From: Cyrtodaria siliqua
Lineage: Eukaryota > Mollusca > Bivalvia > Adapedonta > Hiatellidae
Length of the DNA stretch: 64,000 nucleotides
Direction of reading: 5' to 3'
NCBI GenBank assembly: GCA_037043455.1
Contig: JAWPHD010010313.1
Coordinates: 1-64,000 of the forward strand
The stretch's first letter is position 1, and the number at the start of each line of letters is the position of its first letter. The notes under the pieces were generated by a model. That model had not been told where the DNA came from and ran no database searches. It saw only the letters and a program-made list of their open reading frames with translations. Positions 37,763 to 51,600 of this stretch are shown piece after piece. The translations under genes were made by a program, and so were the position numbers.

Positions 37763-38104
37763 AGCAATAAGTTTTTTGTCCGTGGAAGCTTCTACAAAGG
37801 CTAAACGGTGATCCACCGGGGTCTATATAAGCAAATAATACAGATTGACTTAGAGTCCGTTTTTAGAAACGGGTACATGTTCTCTCAAGCGCCAGAGCAT
37901 TTCTGGAGTGTCGATTGCAGCATATGCCAGATCTGCAGGACTTCAAACACTAACACTGCAGCTGTTGTTTTGAGATGCACGCCTATATTTTGGGATTTCC
38001 TTGATAGTTAGTTTCTGTTTTTAATTGACATAAAGGCCAAATACAAAAATACTTGTTTCCGGTGACCCGACCGACCCTATTTTTAATACATATTTAAAAC
38101 TTGT

Positions 38105-38260
38105 TCTGAACAATGAATTATCACATAACTTACATCATGGAAGTGAAACAACACCATTCTATATTTTCTGTAATCCTCTGGACACTAGTGGTATATGCAA
38201 ATTATTACCAAATCACACCGCAAAAGTGGAAAACATGTAAGTAAGCCATATGATTTGCAT
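38105..38260. mobile_element. MITE fragment related to the 8.8-kb element
   Basis: The words 'tatcacataacttacat' and 'caacaccattctatatttt' match the reverse complement of the element at 8,798-8,987. Confidence 0.5.
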
Positions 38261-38484
38261 GGAATGTCGTATTGAGAGTTTTAACGTTTTTCTTTCAGCT
38301 AAGCAATGCAATGGTAATTAACTATTTAACTTAATAGGAAAACGCATGTTAATGAATAAAACATCACAATGTATTGCTCAAAAAAACAGAAAAAAAACAA
38401 AAAACTACCTACCGACCGACCATGTTTTTTTCCAGCATGCAATAGGAAACGCACGTGTTTCTTTTTTTGTCCAAAGTTTTATTT

Positions 38485-39470
38485 TTTAGTCCCACACCGG
38501 TCGCAGGGGTGACTATATGTTTGCACCCTGTCCTTCCGAAATACTTGTCCGGGCCATGTTTTCAATACTATAAGACTTTGAGATACCAAACTTGGTATGT
38601 GGATACATCTTGGGATGGCGGTGTGTCGCGTACCAAAAACAAAAGTCACTGTGATCTCTGTCATAGAAAATGCTTGTCCGAACCGTATTTTCAATACTAT
38701 AACACTTAGAGATACCAAACTTGATATTTGAATACATCTTGGAATAGCGGTGTGTCACATACCAAACCAATGTCACAGTGAACTTGACCTGTGACCTCTG
38801 TCATAGAAAACGTTCCGAAAATGCTTGTCATGGCCATAATTTCAATACTGTAAGACTGTAAACTTGATATGTGGATACATCTTGGGATAGTGGTATGTCG
38901 CGTACCAAAATAAGGTCACTTTGACCTTGACCTGTGGCATCTGTCACAGAAAATGCTTATCCGGGCCGTTTTGTCAATACTATAACACTTAAAGATACCA
39001 AACTTGGTATGTGAATACATCTTGGAATAGCGGTGTGTCGCGTACCAAAACAAGGTCATCGTACCAAAACAAGGTCATTGTGACCTTGACCTGTGATCTC
39101 TGTCTTCGAAAACGCTTGTCCGGCCGTATTTTTAATACTATAACACTTAGATATTCAAAACTTGGTATGTGAATACATCTTGGGATAGCAATGTGTCGCG
39201 TACCAAAATAAGGTCATTGTGAACTTGACCTTGATCTCTGTCATAGAAAATGCTTGTCCGGCCGTGTTTTCAATACTATAACACTTAGACATTTAAAACT
39301 TGGTATGTGAATACATCTTGGGATAGCGATGTGTGGCGTACGAAAATAAGGTCATTGTGACCTTTACCTTGATCTTTGACCTCCATCATAGAAAATGTCT
39401 GGAAAATGTTTGTCTGGGCCGGTCGGGGTTTATGGGTTGCCTGCAATTTATGATGCTCTTGTTTTAACTA
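38485..39470 (+). repeat. Tandem array, family B (~140-150-bp unit)
   Basis: About 6-7 units are built from 'catagaaaatgcttgtcc', 'tcaatactataacactta', 'aacttggtatgtgaatacat' and 'gtgtgtcgcgtaccaaaa'. It ends with 'tgatgctcttgttttaac' (39,451-39,467), the same CTCTTGTTT terminus as families A and D. It lies in the intron of the RPA-like pseudogene. Confidence 0.85.
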
Positions 39471-39654
39471 GTATCTGTGATCAGTCCATCCGTTTCATGA
39501 GCAAGCAATAGCTTTTGAACTGCTTCGTGTATTCAAGTAATATTTTGCACAAATGTAGCTTTCATCAAGACGTTCTCTCGCATGCAACTTTCAATGAGGA
39601 GTCTCAAAATCATGCTAAGCCGGAAGTCCATAAACATACATGTTCTTTATAACC

Positions 39655-41280
39655 CCCACCCCCACCCCCCACACACACCCGCAAAACGAAGTTAGAGCGG
39701 GGTATACTGGAATCTGCTTGTCCGGTCTATTTTTCAATAACTCTTTTAAAAATTTCGGAAAACTTGCTAAAGCCAAACAAAAATAATAGGGTAGTTGGGC
39801 ATTTTCTTTTTCTTTTTTTTTCTCATTAATGAATTCAATTCTGATAATAAATCTAATATGTTAATTATTTAACTATACCTCCAGTTCGATTTTTTTTGCA
39901 TTATCATTTTTTTTTTTTTTTTTAAAAGGTTTTAGGGTCGGGCCCCTTAAAACAGCGTCATTCGGGTTACCTGAACCACACATGTTTTTTGTTTGGCCTA
40001 AGAAGTATCAATATCGAGTGGACATGCGCATACTATCGTGACGTTCCGGTTGAATAATTTCCCACTGAGTTATGGCCCTGTGTATTTCTAGTATACATAT
40101 ATAATGCCGTAGACGCAGTCTTTGCCAGGCTATTTCTCAATAACTCCTTAGAATTTTGCAAAAATTGCTAGGAAGTATCAATATTAAGTCAACATGTGCA
40201 TACTATCATGACGTTCTGGTTCAATAACTTTCCACAGAGTTGTGGTCGTTTGTATTTCTAATATATATAAAAAACAAAACGCTTGTCAGGGCAATTTCTG
40301 TAAAACTCCTTGTTACAATTTATTGAAACTTGCTAGGAAGTATCAATATGAAGTGGAAATGTGCATACTGTCATGACGTTCTGGTTCGACAATTTTCCAC
40401 TGAATTATGCCCCTTTGTATTACTAATATATATATTATATAATACACAATTCTTGTACGGGCTATTTCTCTAAAACTCCTTGTTAGAAGTCATTGAAACG
40501 TACTAGGAAGTATCAATATCAACTGGAAATGTGCATACTGTCGTGACGTTCCGGTTCAATAATATTTCACTGACTTGTGGCCCTTTGTATTTTTAATGCA
40601 TTCCATGATTGGTAGTCAAATAGAAATCTTGTTTGGACTGTTTCTCTAAAACCCCATGTTATAATTTCGTGAAACTTGCTACAAAGCATCAATATCAAGC
40701 GGAGATGCACATATTATTGTGACGTTCTGCTTCCGTAGTTTTCAACTCCGTTGTGGCCCTTTATATTTTTAATGCATATGATACTTCGTAGTCAAATAGA
40801 ACATTCTTGTTTGGGCTATCTCTCTAAAACCCCATGTTATAATTTCGTGAAACTTGCTACAAAGCATCAATATCAACTGCAGATGCACATATTATCGTGA
40901 CGTTCTGCTTCCATAGTTTCACACTCCGTTGTGGCCCTTTATATTTTTAATGCATATAATACTTCGTAGTCAAAGAGAAAAATTATTGTTTGGGCTATTT
41001 CTCTAAACCCCATATTATAATTGCGTGACACTTGCTACAAAGCATCAATATCAAGTTGAGATGCATATATTGTCGTGATGTTCCGCTTCCATAATTTTCC
41101 ACTCCGTTGTAGCCCTTTGTATTTTTAATGCATATCATACTTGGTAGTCAAATACAAAATCTTTGTCCGGGCTTTTTCACTATAACCTTTGTTATAATTT
41201 CGCGAAACTTCCTACGAAGTATCAATATCAAGTAGATATATACATATTATCGTGACGTTCCAGTTGACATAGCCTCGTTC
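39655..41280 (+). repeat. Tandem array, family C (~165-180-bp unit)
   Basis: About eight units contain 'gaaacttgctac/aggaagtatcaatatcaag', 'tcgtgacgttc' and 'gtggccctttgta'. The word TATCAATAT recurs near 40,008, 40,175, 40,340, 40,508, 40,688, 40,868, 41,043 and 41,220. Families B and C together fill most of the intron. Confidence 0.85.
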
Positions 41281-41494
41281 ACGCTACGATTGGAAGGAGT
41301 TTACAAAAACTTGCCAGCGGGGGCTATTTGTCCGACTCCAACGACATTTTTAGTGTTTTTTTTTGCCTAAGCTATCACAATAAGCTTAAGGAAATGGCCT
41401 TATAATGCCCCATTAGACAGCACTCATGCTTTGTTATCTTATCATATACATTGCTATAACTATATTTTAACACTGTCTCTTTTTGTAATTACAG

Positions 41495-42056
41495 GTGTCT
41501 CTCAACACAAAAGTAATAGAAATAACACTTTGGGGAGACGAACATACAAACATAACAATTGGGTCTTCTTACTTGTTTAAAAACGTACTTGTAAAAGAAT
41601 TCCAAGTAATAAATTATCAACCACGCCTAATTCGAGCTTTCAGCGATGCACGGAGCTTGATGACATCGACTAAACAATTGTGGATAATGAAGAAGAAGAG
41701 CAGTTCATGAAAACAATAACATATAAGGGAACAAACGTGTCTGAACTCAACTTGTGTTGCCTCTGCAATGCCTCCATCAAATACAACACTGAACTTAAAA
41801 CGTTTAAATGCCAGACATGTAATAAACGGCAGTTGACAGATTCTATTAAACAAAAATAAAGTGCGAACTAGATGTCGAAGAAAACAATCGTGTAATAACA
41901 TATTTCCTGGACGAAAACTTGCTCAGTACATTGCTGCCATCAGTGGACAAAATGCCAACTGATGACATAGAGATGTTCTTATTGAACACTACAAACTTCA
42001 GACTTTTGACAATTTCACCAAGTAGCAAGACTATCACCAAGATTGTAAAGACATGA
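41495..42056 (+). pseudogene. RPA-like gene, exon B (last exon)
   Basis: The exon follows TTTTTGTAATTACAG and starts in phase with exon A: VSLNTKVIEITLWGDE, an OB-fold strand pattern. A frameshift near 41,685 moves to a frame with a zinc ribbon, LCCLCNAS...FKCQTCNK (two CxxC pairs, 41,750-41,825). A second shift near 41,857 leads to the C-terminal part and a TGA at 42,054-42,056. The OB fold with an internal C4 zinc ribbon is the layout of the C-terminal domain of RPA1. With two frameshifts here and a stop in exon A it is not functional. I cannot tell host retro-history from transposon origin. Confidence 0.65.
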
Positions 42057-42119
42057 ATAACCAAAACAATCAACCAACCTTGAAATAGAGATTTGAGTTG
42101 TCCATCTTCCATCGTCCAT

Positions 42120-43016
42120 TTATATTTCTTTTATTCAGATAAAAAGGCCTTCATTTTTGTATTGTCTGAATAGCTAATTTCTGCAGACTTTATTATTGGG
42201 ATCACTCTTCATCCGTCGTCGTCGTCGTTAACCTTTCGTCAAACGACTTCTCCTCAGAAACCGCTTGCCTAATTTTGACCAAACTTCACATGGATGGTCC
42301 TTAGATGAATGCTTTTTAGATTTGTTAAAATTAGTTCAGCGCGACATCCAAGATGGCCGCCATTAACATATATGGTCGAAACCTTAACAAATCTTCTCCA
42401 GAACCGCTGCACAGATTTCAACAGTTTTTCTTTTAAAAATGATCCCCAACGCCTACACTATCAAGTTTGTTCAAATGAAGTCCCCGGGGTCAAAAACGGC
42501 CGTGCGCCGGGGGTCCAAAGTTTGTATATTTAGATTTTGCATGTTTTTCATATAGACATAGGAAAAAACGTTAAATCTTCTTCCCTGAAACCACAAAGCA
42601 CAGAGCTCTCATGTTTTACATGTAGCATTAGCTTATGGTCTTCTACTAAGTTTGTTCAAATTGTGACTCTGGGGTCAAATTTGCCCCAGGGGTCATGTTT
42701 TACATAGACTTGTATAGGGAAAACAATCTTTTCTGGAACCACAAAACTCTCATATACTACATGTAGCCCTGGGGTCCCATTTGGCCCTGTCCAATGTGTT
42801 GCACTCTAGCACCTTCATTTTGTATTTGATATTTACCAAACTTTGCCAGTGTCTTTACATCAATGTTATTATGCACAACAGAGCCCACATTTCCTTGAAC
42901 AATCTTGACCAAACTTGCACAGATTGTGTATAACCACAAGATTTCGAAGAAGTTTGATAATGTGCCAGTACTCAGGTGTTCGATTTAAGGCCATCTTGGC
43001 CCTCTTGTTTTAAATT
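42120..43016 (+). repeat. Dispersed repeat, family D, with CTCTTGTTT terminus
   Basis: It has a (CGT)n start near 42,217, then repeated 'gaccaaactt' and 'tttgttcaaat' words. It ends in the hairpin GGCC-ATCTT-GGCC (42,989-43,001) followed by CTCTTGTTTTAA. The end structure is the same as in family A although the interiors differ. Confidence 0.7.
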
Positions 43017-43699
43017 GTTACCCTACAGTTAGACCAATCATATTATGTTTGTACCTGTACCTGACCCCCAATCTGTTTGAATCGCAATTCCATGAGTCAC
43101 AGTTGCATCCATTGCGAAATCAAAATATCTCATACTGCATTGTTCAACTTCAGTGCTCACACTGTCCAATTGTCATAAATAGACACATACTTTTTAACCA
43201 AAAAATTAATAGCCAAAATAATAGCCAAAGTCAACGCGGCGTAGGGGGTGGTTTCGTTTTTTTGCTAACTCTTACGATGTCTCCATTATGTGTGATGTAT
43301 GTTTTGAGTGTTTTTTTTAAAATGTCAAGACTATGAAGTATGCTATAGTATACTGTTTTTAAATGACTATGAAGTATGCTACAGTATACTTGGATGCTGA
43401 GATAATATGTGAAATAAACTACACAACACTGAGGGCAAATGGCAAGCAGTGGCAGTGAGCTTTAATACAAATATTACAAAACATTAAGTTGTTTCATGTG
43501 TCGAACACTAGCCATTTCCTACTAGCCATTTCCTAAGTTGCCATTCAGATGTAAAACTTCTTTTTACAACAGCTTTCGATCCGTTTTGGTTTTTTGCTTT
43601 TGGTAATCAGATTTTTTTTGATTATTTACTAATTCAGCCTGATAATGATTTCCCGTTTCTGAATTGTCATCGCAGTGATCACTTTACCAAATGCAAAAG

Positions 43700-44515
43700 T
43701 ACTTAGTTTTCGGACTTTATTATCCGACTTTAACGGTGACAATGTGCATTTTAGACGCCCCATATTGACCAAGAATGGAAATATTAAATTTGTCATATTT
43801 ATTCTTATATATATATCATACCATATCTTGCCATTTCTGCTCAAACTTGAGCTATGTAAACGGAGAAATTATCGTCGTTGTATTTCATTCTTTTGTTCCA
43901 TTTGTCATGGAATTTAACAGTTCAATTATGCATCCGCAGTTTGCTACCTATCGGGATCATGATGGGATAGCTATTAAAGCAGGCGAAATTCGGCCTATAT
44001 TCATTATAGTGCGTCCAATTAGACACCTTTGTCGGCTAACACAAATTAATTTCACCATTTCGTAGTTTGTGTACAGAAAAAAAATAACAGGACACTGTAC
44101 CGACTGTTGGATTTTATTATCCGACTTTAACGGAGACAATTTGGCTTTTGGACGCCCCATATTGACCAAAATGGAAATATTGAAGTTGTCATATTTATTC
44201 TTATATATATATATATCGTACCATATCTTACCATTTTTGCTCAAATTTGAGGTATGTAAATAGAAATTATCGTCGGTGCATTTCATTCTTTTGTTCCATT
44301 CGTCATGGAATTTAACAGTTCAATTATGCATCCGCAGCTTGCTACCTATCGGGATCATGATGGAATAGCTATTAAAGCAGGTGAAAGTCGGCCTATATTC
44401 ATTATAGTGCGTCCAATTAGCCACCTTTGTCGGCTAACACAAATTAATTTCACCATTTTGTAGTTTGTGTACAGAAAAACAGACAGGAAACAGTACCGGC
44501 TGTTGGATAGACAAT
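43700..44515 (+). repeat. Tandem duplication of a ~397-bp segment
   Basis: 43,700-44,100 and 44,100-44,515 are about 90% identical. GACGCCCC occurs at 43,754 and 44,151, so the period is 397. No coding function is seen. Confidence 0.85.
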
Positions 44516-44574
44516 CCGTTACGCATCCAGCGTAACAAATTCTCTGAAATTGTAGGAAACAGTATTGAAAACGT

Positions 44575-45650
44575 TTATGGATGCCGAGTTGTCCGTCGTC
44601 CGTCCGTCGTCCGTTGTCCGTCGTCCGTCGTCCGGTGTTAACTTTTGTCTCGTTAAGACGATAGGGCCTTCATTGTTCATCCGATCTTTACCAAACTTTA
44701 ACAAGTTGTTAATATTAATGAAAGCTCGGATTAGTTTGTAAACCAGCCAGATCGGACAAGTAATGGCGGAGTTATGGCCCTTGATTTAGTTACAAATGCT
44801 ATATTGCTATATTTTGCCTTGTTACGATGATAGGGCCTTCTTTTTTCATCCTATCTATACCAAACTTTAACAAGTTGTTAATATCAAGTTTGAAAACCAG
44901 CCAGATCGGACCTGTAACAGCGGAGTTATGGTCCTTGATTTAGTTAAAAATGCTATATTGCTACTTTTTGCATCTTTAAGACGATAGGGCCTTCGTTTTT
45001 CAGCCTATCATTACCAAATTTTACCACATTGTTAATATTAATAAAAGCTCAGACAAGGTCGAAAACCATATCGGACTAGTAACAGAGGAGTTATGACCCT
45101 TGATTTAGTCAAAAATGCTATATTTTGCATCGTTAAGACGATAGGGGCTTCATAATTCATCTGATCTTTACCAAGCTTTATGAGATTGTTAACGTCATTA
45201 CAAGCTAAAACTAGATTGAAAAAAAGCCATATCGGACCAGTAACAGAGGATTTATTGTTCATCCGATCTTTACCAACCTTTATCAGATTGTTAATATCAA
45301 TGAAAGCTCGGAAAAGTTCGAAAACCAGTAATATCGGGTTAGAAACAACGGAGTTATGGCCCTTGATTTAGTTAAAAATGCTATATTTTGCCTAGTTAAG
45401 ACGATAGGGGCTTCATTGTTCATCCGATCTTTACCAAACTTTATCAGAATGTTAATGTCATTAAACGCTCGAACAAGTTCGAAAACCAACCATATCGGAC
45501 CAGTTACAGCGGAGTTATGGCACTTGGTTTTGTTAAAAATGCTATATTTTGCCTCGTTAATATAGGGCCTTCATTTTTCATCTGATCTTTAACAAATTTT
45601 ACCAGATTCTTTAGTTATGGCCCTTGATTTAGTTAAAAAGCTGTTTTTGC
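44575..45650 (+). repeat. Tandem array, family A, second locus
   Basis: It starts with a (CCGTCGT)n tract after 'tttatggatgccgagttg' and contains about six ~160-bp units like those at 2.9-3.77 kb. The canonical hairpin/CTTGTTT end is missing; the last unit breaks off near 45,645, so this copy seems 3'-truncated. Confidence 0.85.
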
Positions 45651-47265
45651 CAGCTGAGACTTATTTTAGAGTCCCAGTTTCTCAGCCTGTCACAGAGTGT
45701 TTGCCATGGATGCCTATTACTCATCATGTGGGTATGATCCTTGGCTCTTCATTTGTCTTCGCCACTCGCCATATGCGAAACCAAATTGCAAATGGCGAAA
45801 CTTTTATCAAGTGCTTTCGCCAATTTGGCTAAAGTAATTTTAACCCATGTAAACTGACGGCTGGCACTGGCGAAAGAAAAAAGTCTGTGGTCGCGGCGAT
45901 GTTTTTTGGGAAAATCCTTGACAGGTTCTCCGTGTTTACAGAAGAGCTAAACTCTATATAAAATCTGTAGACTGTGTTACAACCTTTGCGCTTTATATTA
46001 CATACAAATTATTTTGGTTTGGCCTATACTGAAGGAAAATTAGAAACCGAACAAGAGCTCGCCAAAAAAGTCACATTTTTCTAACTCTTATCAAAATGGT
46101 AATACATTTTCTTATACAAAGATTTACATCATTTGAGCTCAAATTTGTTTAAAACAGAAAGTAGCCCATGATACGCACACGTAAACAACATGTAAACATT
46201 ACATTGTCATCTGTTTTCACGCATTGAAACCAGGACATTTATTTTGAGTTGTAACGTTTTTTTCATCTTGGGTAAATTTACATGCTTGCTTGCTTGATTG
46301 ATTGAAAGGTTTCAACACGCACAAACACATAAAAAGGTCATATGTCATCAAAAGGAAATCTCTCTCTCCATTTACATCAAGATAACAATTATGCAAAGTG
46401 AGCCAACAACATCCTCAACCCCCCCCCCCCCCGCCCCCCCCGCCCCCTCCCCCCACTGTTCTGACTGCTCATCTCAACTAAGTAGAAAAAGATACTACGG
46501 TTTTTACTCTACCTTGGATGAAAACTTGATCTTCTACTTCGGATGGTACCACTAATATTGGGCGTAATTAACCAATTAACATGAACATTAAATTGGGTTT
46601 TACGGCGCACAAACTAGTGGCACAGTTTATATGAAATTACTTGATTCTATTAATTCTAGAATTATATTCACAAAATAATATTTTTTGACCTATATATATA
46701 TATTGATTTTATTAGACCTATATATATATATATATATTATTGATAAGAAAGTTATACAAATATTTAATCAGAATATTTTTGTAATTTCTACTAAAGTGGC
46801 TAAAAAAGCCCAACGGTGGCTAAACAAAAATACAATTGGCTAAAGAAAATTCAGGTGGTTTAGACAAAGTGGCTAACCCCTGAGAAATGAACCAACTCCT
46901 GCGAAATGAACCATAGACGACCGTGGATAACTCTTGGTTAAACCATGTCCTGTAACCCTGGTCATGGTTTTAAAATTTAAAAAAATTGGCACCATACTCA
47001 ACCATGGTCATTTTTTGATCAGTAGAGCTTATGCCATGGTGCGGGCAACTCTACAGAAATGTTGCCCATGAAGTCTAGTTGATCCTAGCAAAAACTCATG
47101 TTGATGTGAGAATCCAAGATGGCCTCTAAAGCTAAAAATAGATTTTTAAAAAACAACGAACAGGAAGAGTAGCATTCAAGGACGACAGTCAACCAAAAAC
47201 ATACAAAGAAACAAAGAACAACATTAAATATGAATAAAAGGCCAAATAAGACTTCACAAACACAA
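45651..47265. other. Non-coding stretch with SINE tails and a C-tract
   Basis: It holds a poly-C-rich tract at 46,421-46,455, a minus-strand SINE-type tail ('aaattgggttttacggcgc', 46,590-46,610) and (TA)n runs near 46,700. No gene recognised. Confidence 0.5.
46421..46455 (-). other. C-rich tract (G-quadruplex/i-motif potential)
   Basis: Thirty-five bases consist of C-runs of 5-12 broken by single G or T. The complementary strand can form a G-quadruplex. Confidence 0.7.
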
Positions 47266-47390
47266 AAGGGTTAGGGGCGGTAGCTAGCACATTTCACTAC
47301 CGCTCATGAACAGTTTCAATCAAACCGAGACTGCAATATTTCGTATGTGTCGTGCTCGGCCGTTTCCAAAGGTCCATTATCATATTCTTT
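47266..47390 (+). mobile_element. Structured dispersed repeat, copy 1 (inverted to 58.8 kb)
   Basis: It contains two hairpins (around 'accgctcatgaac' and around 'gagactgc') and is a near-exact reverse complement of 58,804-58,920. It may be a retroposon; a relative with target duplications sits at 57.9 kb. Confidence 0.65.
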
Positions 47391-47394
47391 TTTA

Positions 47395-47765
47395 GGTCCA
47401 TTAAAGGACCATACTTTTGTAATAAATTAGGCAATCAACAATGGGTTATGTAAAGGGACATACGGTCATCAGTTGTTATGTGTACATAAAGTTTGGGAAC
47501 AATAAATTCGAAAATGTTTGAGAAAAAATGCGTTACAGGACGTTACACAATAGTGAGGAATTCTAAGTCAAAGTTAAAGGGCCATTATTCTGTATTAAAT
47601 TAGGCAATCAACAATCAGTCATGTAAATGGACATAAGGTCATCTGTTGTTATGTGAATATGAAGATTGGGAACAACCGATTCATAACTGTTTGAGAAATG
47701 CAAGTAATACAAATGTGTTACGGGACGGGATGTTACTGACAGCGTGAACCTTATATAGCCCTCAC
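47395..47765 (+). repeat. Two-unit tandem repeat (~173-bp unit)
   Basis: AAATTAGGCAATCAACAAT occurs at 47,424 and 47,597 with conserved flanks. The second unit ends near 'tatagccctcacttcac'. Confidence 0.7.
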
Positions 47766-48613
47766 TTCACTAAGTGAAAGCGGAGTATAATAAGATGTCA
47801 ATTACGTGTACTTGTAATTGGCTATTAAATTAGGTGTTCTGTCTTGTCACTGGCTTAACCATAATGTGTTGCATGTTCCATGCTATATCGGTTGAGTTGA
47901 ATTTGGTTTTACGTGCATCTAAAAATAAAGGCGACAGACCCAACCTTCAACACAAAGATAAATATTTATTGCATACCGGATAAGGTTATCCGTTTTTTAC
48001 ATGGGTGACGGAAAGCCTGATCTTACATTACACATGGGGAAACATAAAAGTCACGCGCTGATATCAACAATGACAGTTGCATGACGTCATTGTGCAAATA
48101 AACATGTAAATGTACGTAGTTGGGAAAGTCAATGTGCAAAATGTAAATGATAAGCAAGAAAAATAATCAGTCATGGTATCTGGTTCAGATAGGAACATTT
48201 CAACCCTCGGTATAAATGTCTTTATCGGAACCTCCGTAGAGCCTTGTTTAAGCAGATATTCGGTTTCGATAAAAACAATCATACCTCAGGTTGCAAGTAG
48301 TATATACACTGGGGTTATAGGGCCAGTCTTCCCCTCGCGACAAGCAATCAAACAGTTATCAAGTTGTGTCTCCAGTTGTCCTTAACACAAAGATGCAAAC
48401 GCCAAATGACGATGGCATACTTGCTGCCTGACTCCCTCGCAACTATACAAACTGCTTGATTGCCCTTCGCTTAGGAAGAACGTTATCAAAACCCCCAGTA
48501 TCTATTAATTTTGTAAATAACTAAAACATTTGCAATTCATTAAGCAAAGTCAGACGGAACCGGACAGTAGTCTGCATCATCGTTCTGCATATCGTTTTTT
48601 ACCATGGAGTATT
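47766..48613. other. Non-coding stretch left of the Polinton polymerase
   Basis: It includes a minus-strand SINE-like tail near 47,900 ('gaatttggttttacgtgc'). The left terminus of the Polinton should lie here, because polymerase is usually near one end. I could not fix the terminus, since the right inverted repeat is outside the window. Confidence 0.4.
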
Positions 48614-51600
48614 TTACTTGTATGCTGATGTATCTTGTCCATTATCTAGTATGTATCTTTTATCATCATAAGCTGATAAACTTTTTTTATTGATTACATA
48701 ACTGTTTATCTTATGCTTTTGTGATCTGATAACTTTATCTCATGGTGAGCTTCTGTTGCCGTAAACAAAATCTCTTTGTAATCATCGTGTGCTATTTGTT
48801 TTTTAACAACACACTTTTTAACACCCTTAAATATCTTTGTACCAGTCTCATTATCTAACAAATACGAATATAGTTTGCTTCGCAACCCAACACTATTTCA
48901 CAAGTTTCATCTTTCATCTTGCCAATAACATTTTTATTATCATTAAAATGAAACTTATTTTTTGAATCATAATCACAATTATCAAAAAGTTCTTTATCCT
49001 TGTAAAAGTCTGCATACACATCTTTTGTTTTTATTTCATAACACAAGGAATGGGTATCAGTAAATAATAACTTGGCTTTTTCACTATATTTATTTTTAAT
49101 ATAGTTGTAATGGAAATCATACATTAAATATAAAGTCTAAAATACACATGCCAACATAACAAGGTCGATTTAAAACTAATCGTTTATGGCTAATAAGTTT
49201 TCATTAAACATTTTACAAGAAATAAATGAAGGTCTTGTTGCATATTTAAAGAACCTCCTCGGCGTGAGTTAATTTAACATTAATTCTTTTTCTCAAATTT
49301 TCCATAGTTTTACCAAAAAGTGAATTGTTCATTAGTTGAAGAAATCCTTTTCAAAAGCATTTTTACCAGCTGTTCTCTTAGCAGTATTAAAGTCTATATA
49401 TGTCTTAACCACTCGTCAAACTGTAGTATCCGATGTATTTTTGTCACCTTTAATCCAAGGTTTTTATACAATTCTAAGTTTCTGTAATGCACGACATACT
49501 TTTCTTTATTTTTCAATGGCGTGATAAGTTTATTAACATTGCAAGATCCCAATTTAAACGTTTGTTTTAAATTTTTACAATATTCTGACAACCACTCATC
49601 TTTTATATTTAGACTTTTCGGGGCAAGAGGATAATCAGTATGCGAGTCATGCAGTTTCTCAGTATACTTGATATCGCACTCAACAATATAATCCGATTTT
49701 CCTTTTTCAAACATTTTAACCCACTTGAAGTTACCAGTAGGCAACGTTTGGCTCATAGCCCACCCATACAAGTTATTAGCATCAAGATATATTATGTACT
49801 TGCTTTCCTTTTTTTTTTCATAGTTTTTTATATATTTATTGTTAGCCTGTGAATATCTGTTTGCGATATAGCTCGTACCAGCTCTTAATCCTTTTTCCAC
49901 AAACTAATATTGATCAATATCATTTACCAGTCATCTTAAGGCATGCATCCCAGGATAAACCAGGACTGCTGAAGTAATGGCAAGGATCTAATTGATAATA
50001 CTCAATACACATTTTTCTAAAGTTTTCAAAGCAGCACATCAGTCTTAAGATACAGATCATGATATTCTCTCATATTTTTTATCTTAAATGTTTTCCATAT
50101 TTTTTTAGCATGATCACAATCTGCATTTGAAATATGCTGATCATTTAATTGAGAATAGAAGCTATCCTTGCCAGGTAATTTAGTTTCCTTAAAACGTTCA
50201 AAACTGTTCATTTAATCATAAGGATAAACACCTTTTCTTTTTATTAATTCTAACTTGTCGCCAGAGTATTGCCTGAGAGGTGTATTGAAACGAATGCATG
50301 TTTTTTACTAAATTTTCTAATGATAGAGACATAAACTGGAAACTGTCAATAAACACTAAACTTTTTCCTAACATAAAAGCCATATACGTTTCCATATTAT
50401 TTGGTATGACATTTATTGTTTGTTTAAACTTTCCGATGTGTTGCATTATGAAGTGAGAATCATAACCTCTCAAATTATGAAACACAGCACGTACTTTTTA
50501 GTTAGCCGAAATTAATATTACATATGTCAAGAGCGCTTCCTCTGTACTTTCCAGTTATATGACAATGGTCTCTAACTTTTTTAACGGAGTTTTCGTATGC
50601 TACTGTACGACGTGGGTCATCTTTTTTAAGAGTTATTGAAAACCATTACCACAAATATGACATGATTTAGATTTTTGGAATTTAGCTTCTTCTTCCGGCG
50701 ACATCACCAAATCTTTTTTAAAATTTGTATTCATAGTTTTCTTGCACCACTTTTCTTCTTTTATCAATTTTTCTAAAAACCTGTAAACAGCATTTGGTCC
50801 TCTTTACGTTACAACTTGTTTTGAATATTGATCATCATAACAACAAACAACCTTATACCCATAACTGCAATCAGTATGCTTTTGATATGCTTCTGTATGT
50901 GATTCTTTAGGATAGTTTGATGCTGAAGAAATACTTTCGGTTATTGCTTCAAAATCAGCATATATAACAAACGGAACCATTAGTTGCCTGTCATAGTGTT
51001 TAAACTTAACTTTTTCAAATTTTTTTGGCATCTCTACTGCTTGCTTACCATTATGTTAAAGGCAAACAGGCTTAAGTTTTTCTAAAACTCTTTCTAATGT
51101 AAAGCATTGTAGACATGTTTTACAAAAACATTTTTTTCCTTTTGTGCTGTTTGATTATACATCAAACTTTTAAAGTTTTTTTATCCACAAATAATGATTT
51201 TTTTCTTTTTCAGAGATCAAAAGCATATCACAGGATTCCTTTGCTTTATTTTTTGATATGCACAAAGGGTATACTTGATTATTTTCATACCCAAATATGC
51301 TAAAAGAAATGTTGTTTTGTTTTTCTATTTTTGGGATTTGTTTGATAGTAACAGGAAATGTAATTCCTTTGTAATTTAGATTTCCAATATGCTTTTTGTA
51401 CTTTGTTATTCTTTATAATTGACAGGGAATTTATAAGCCAAATGGCACCATCTAAAGCATTCGTTATCTTTTTCATTAAACCATTTTTGTGGTGTTGCAG
51501 TTCTTTTGGTAAATTTAAATAGGAGCTACCTCGCAATGGCTTGTACTTTATTCGATTTATGTAGTGTGCGTCTAGTGTCTCAATTATCCAACCACTTCCC

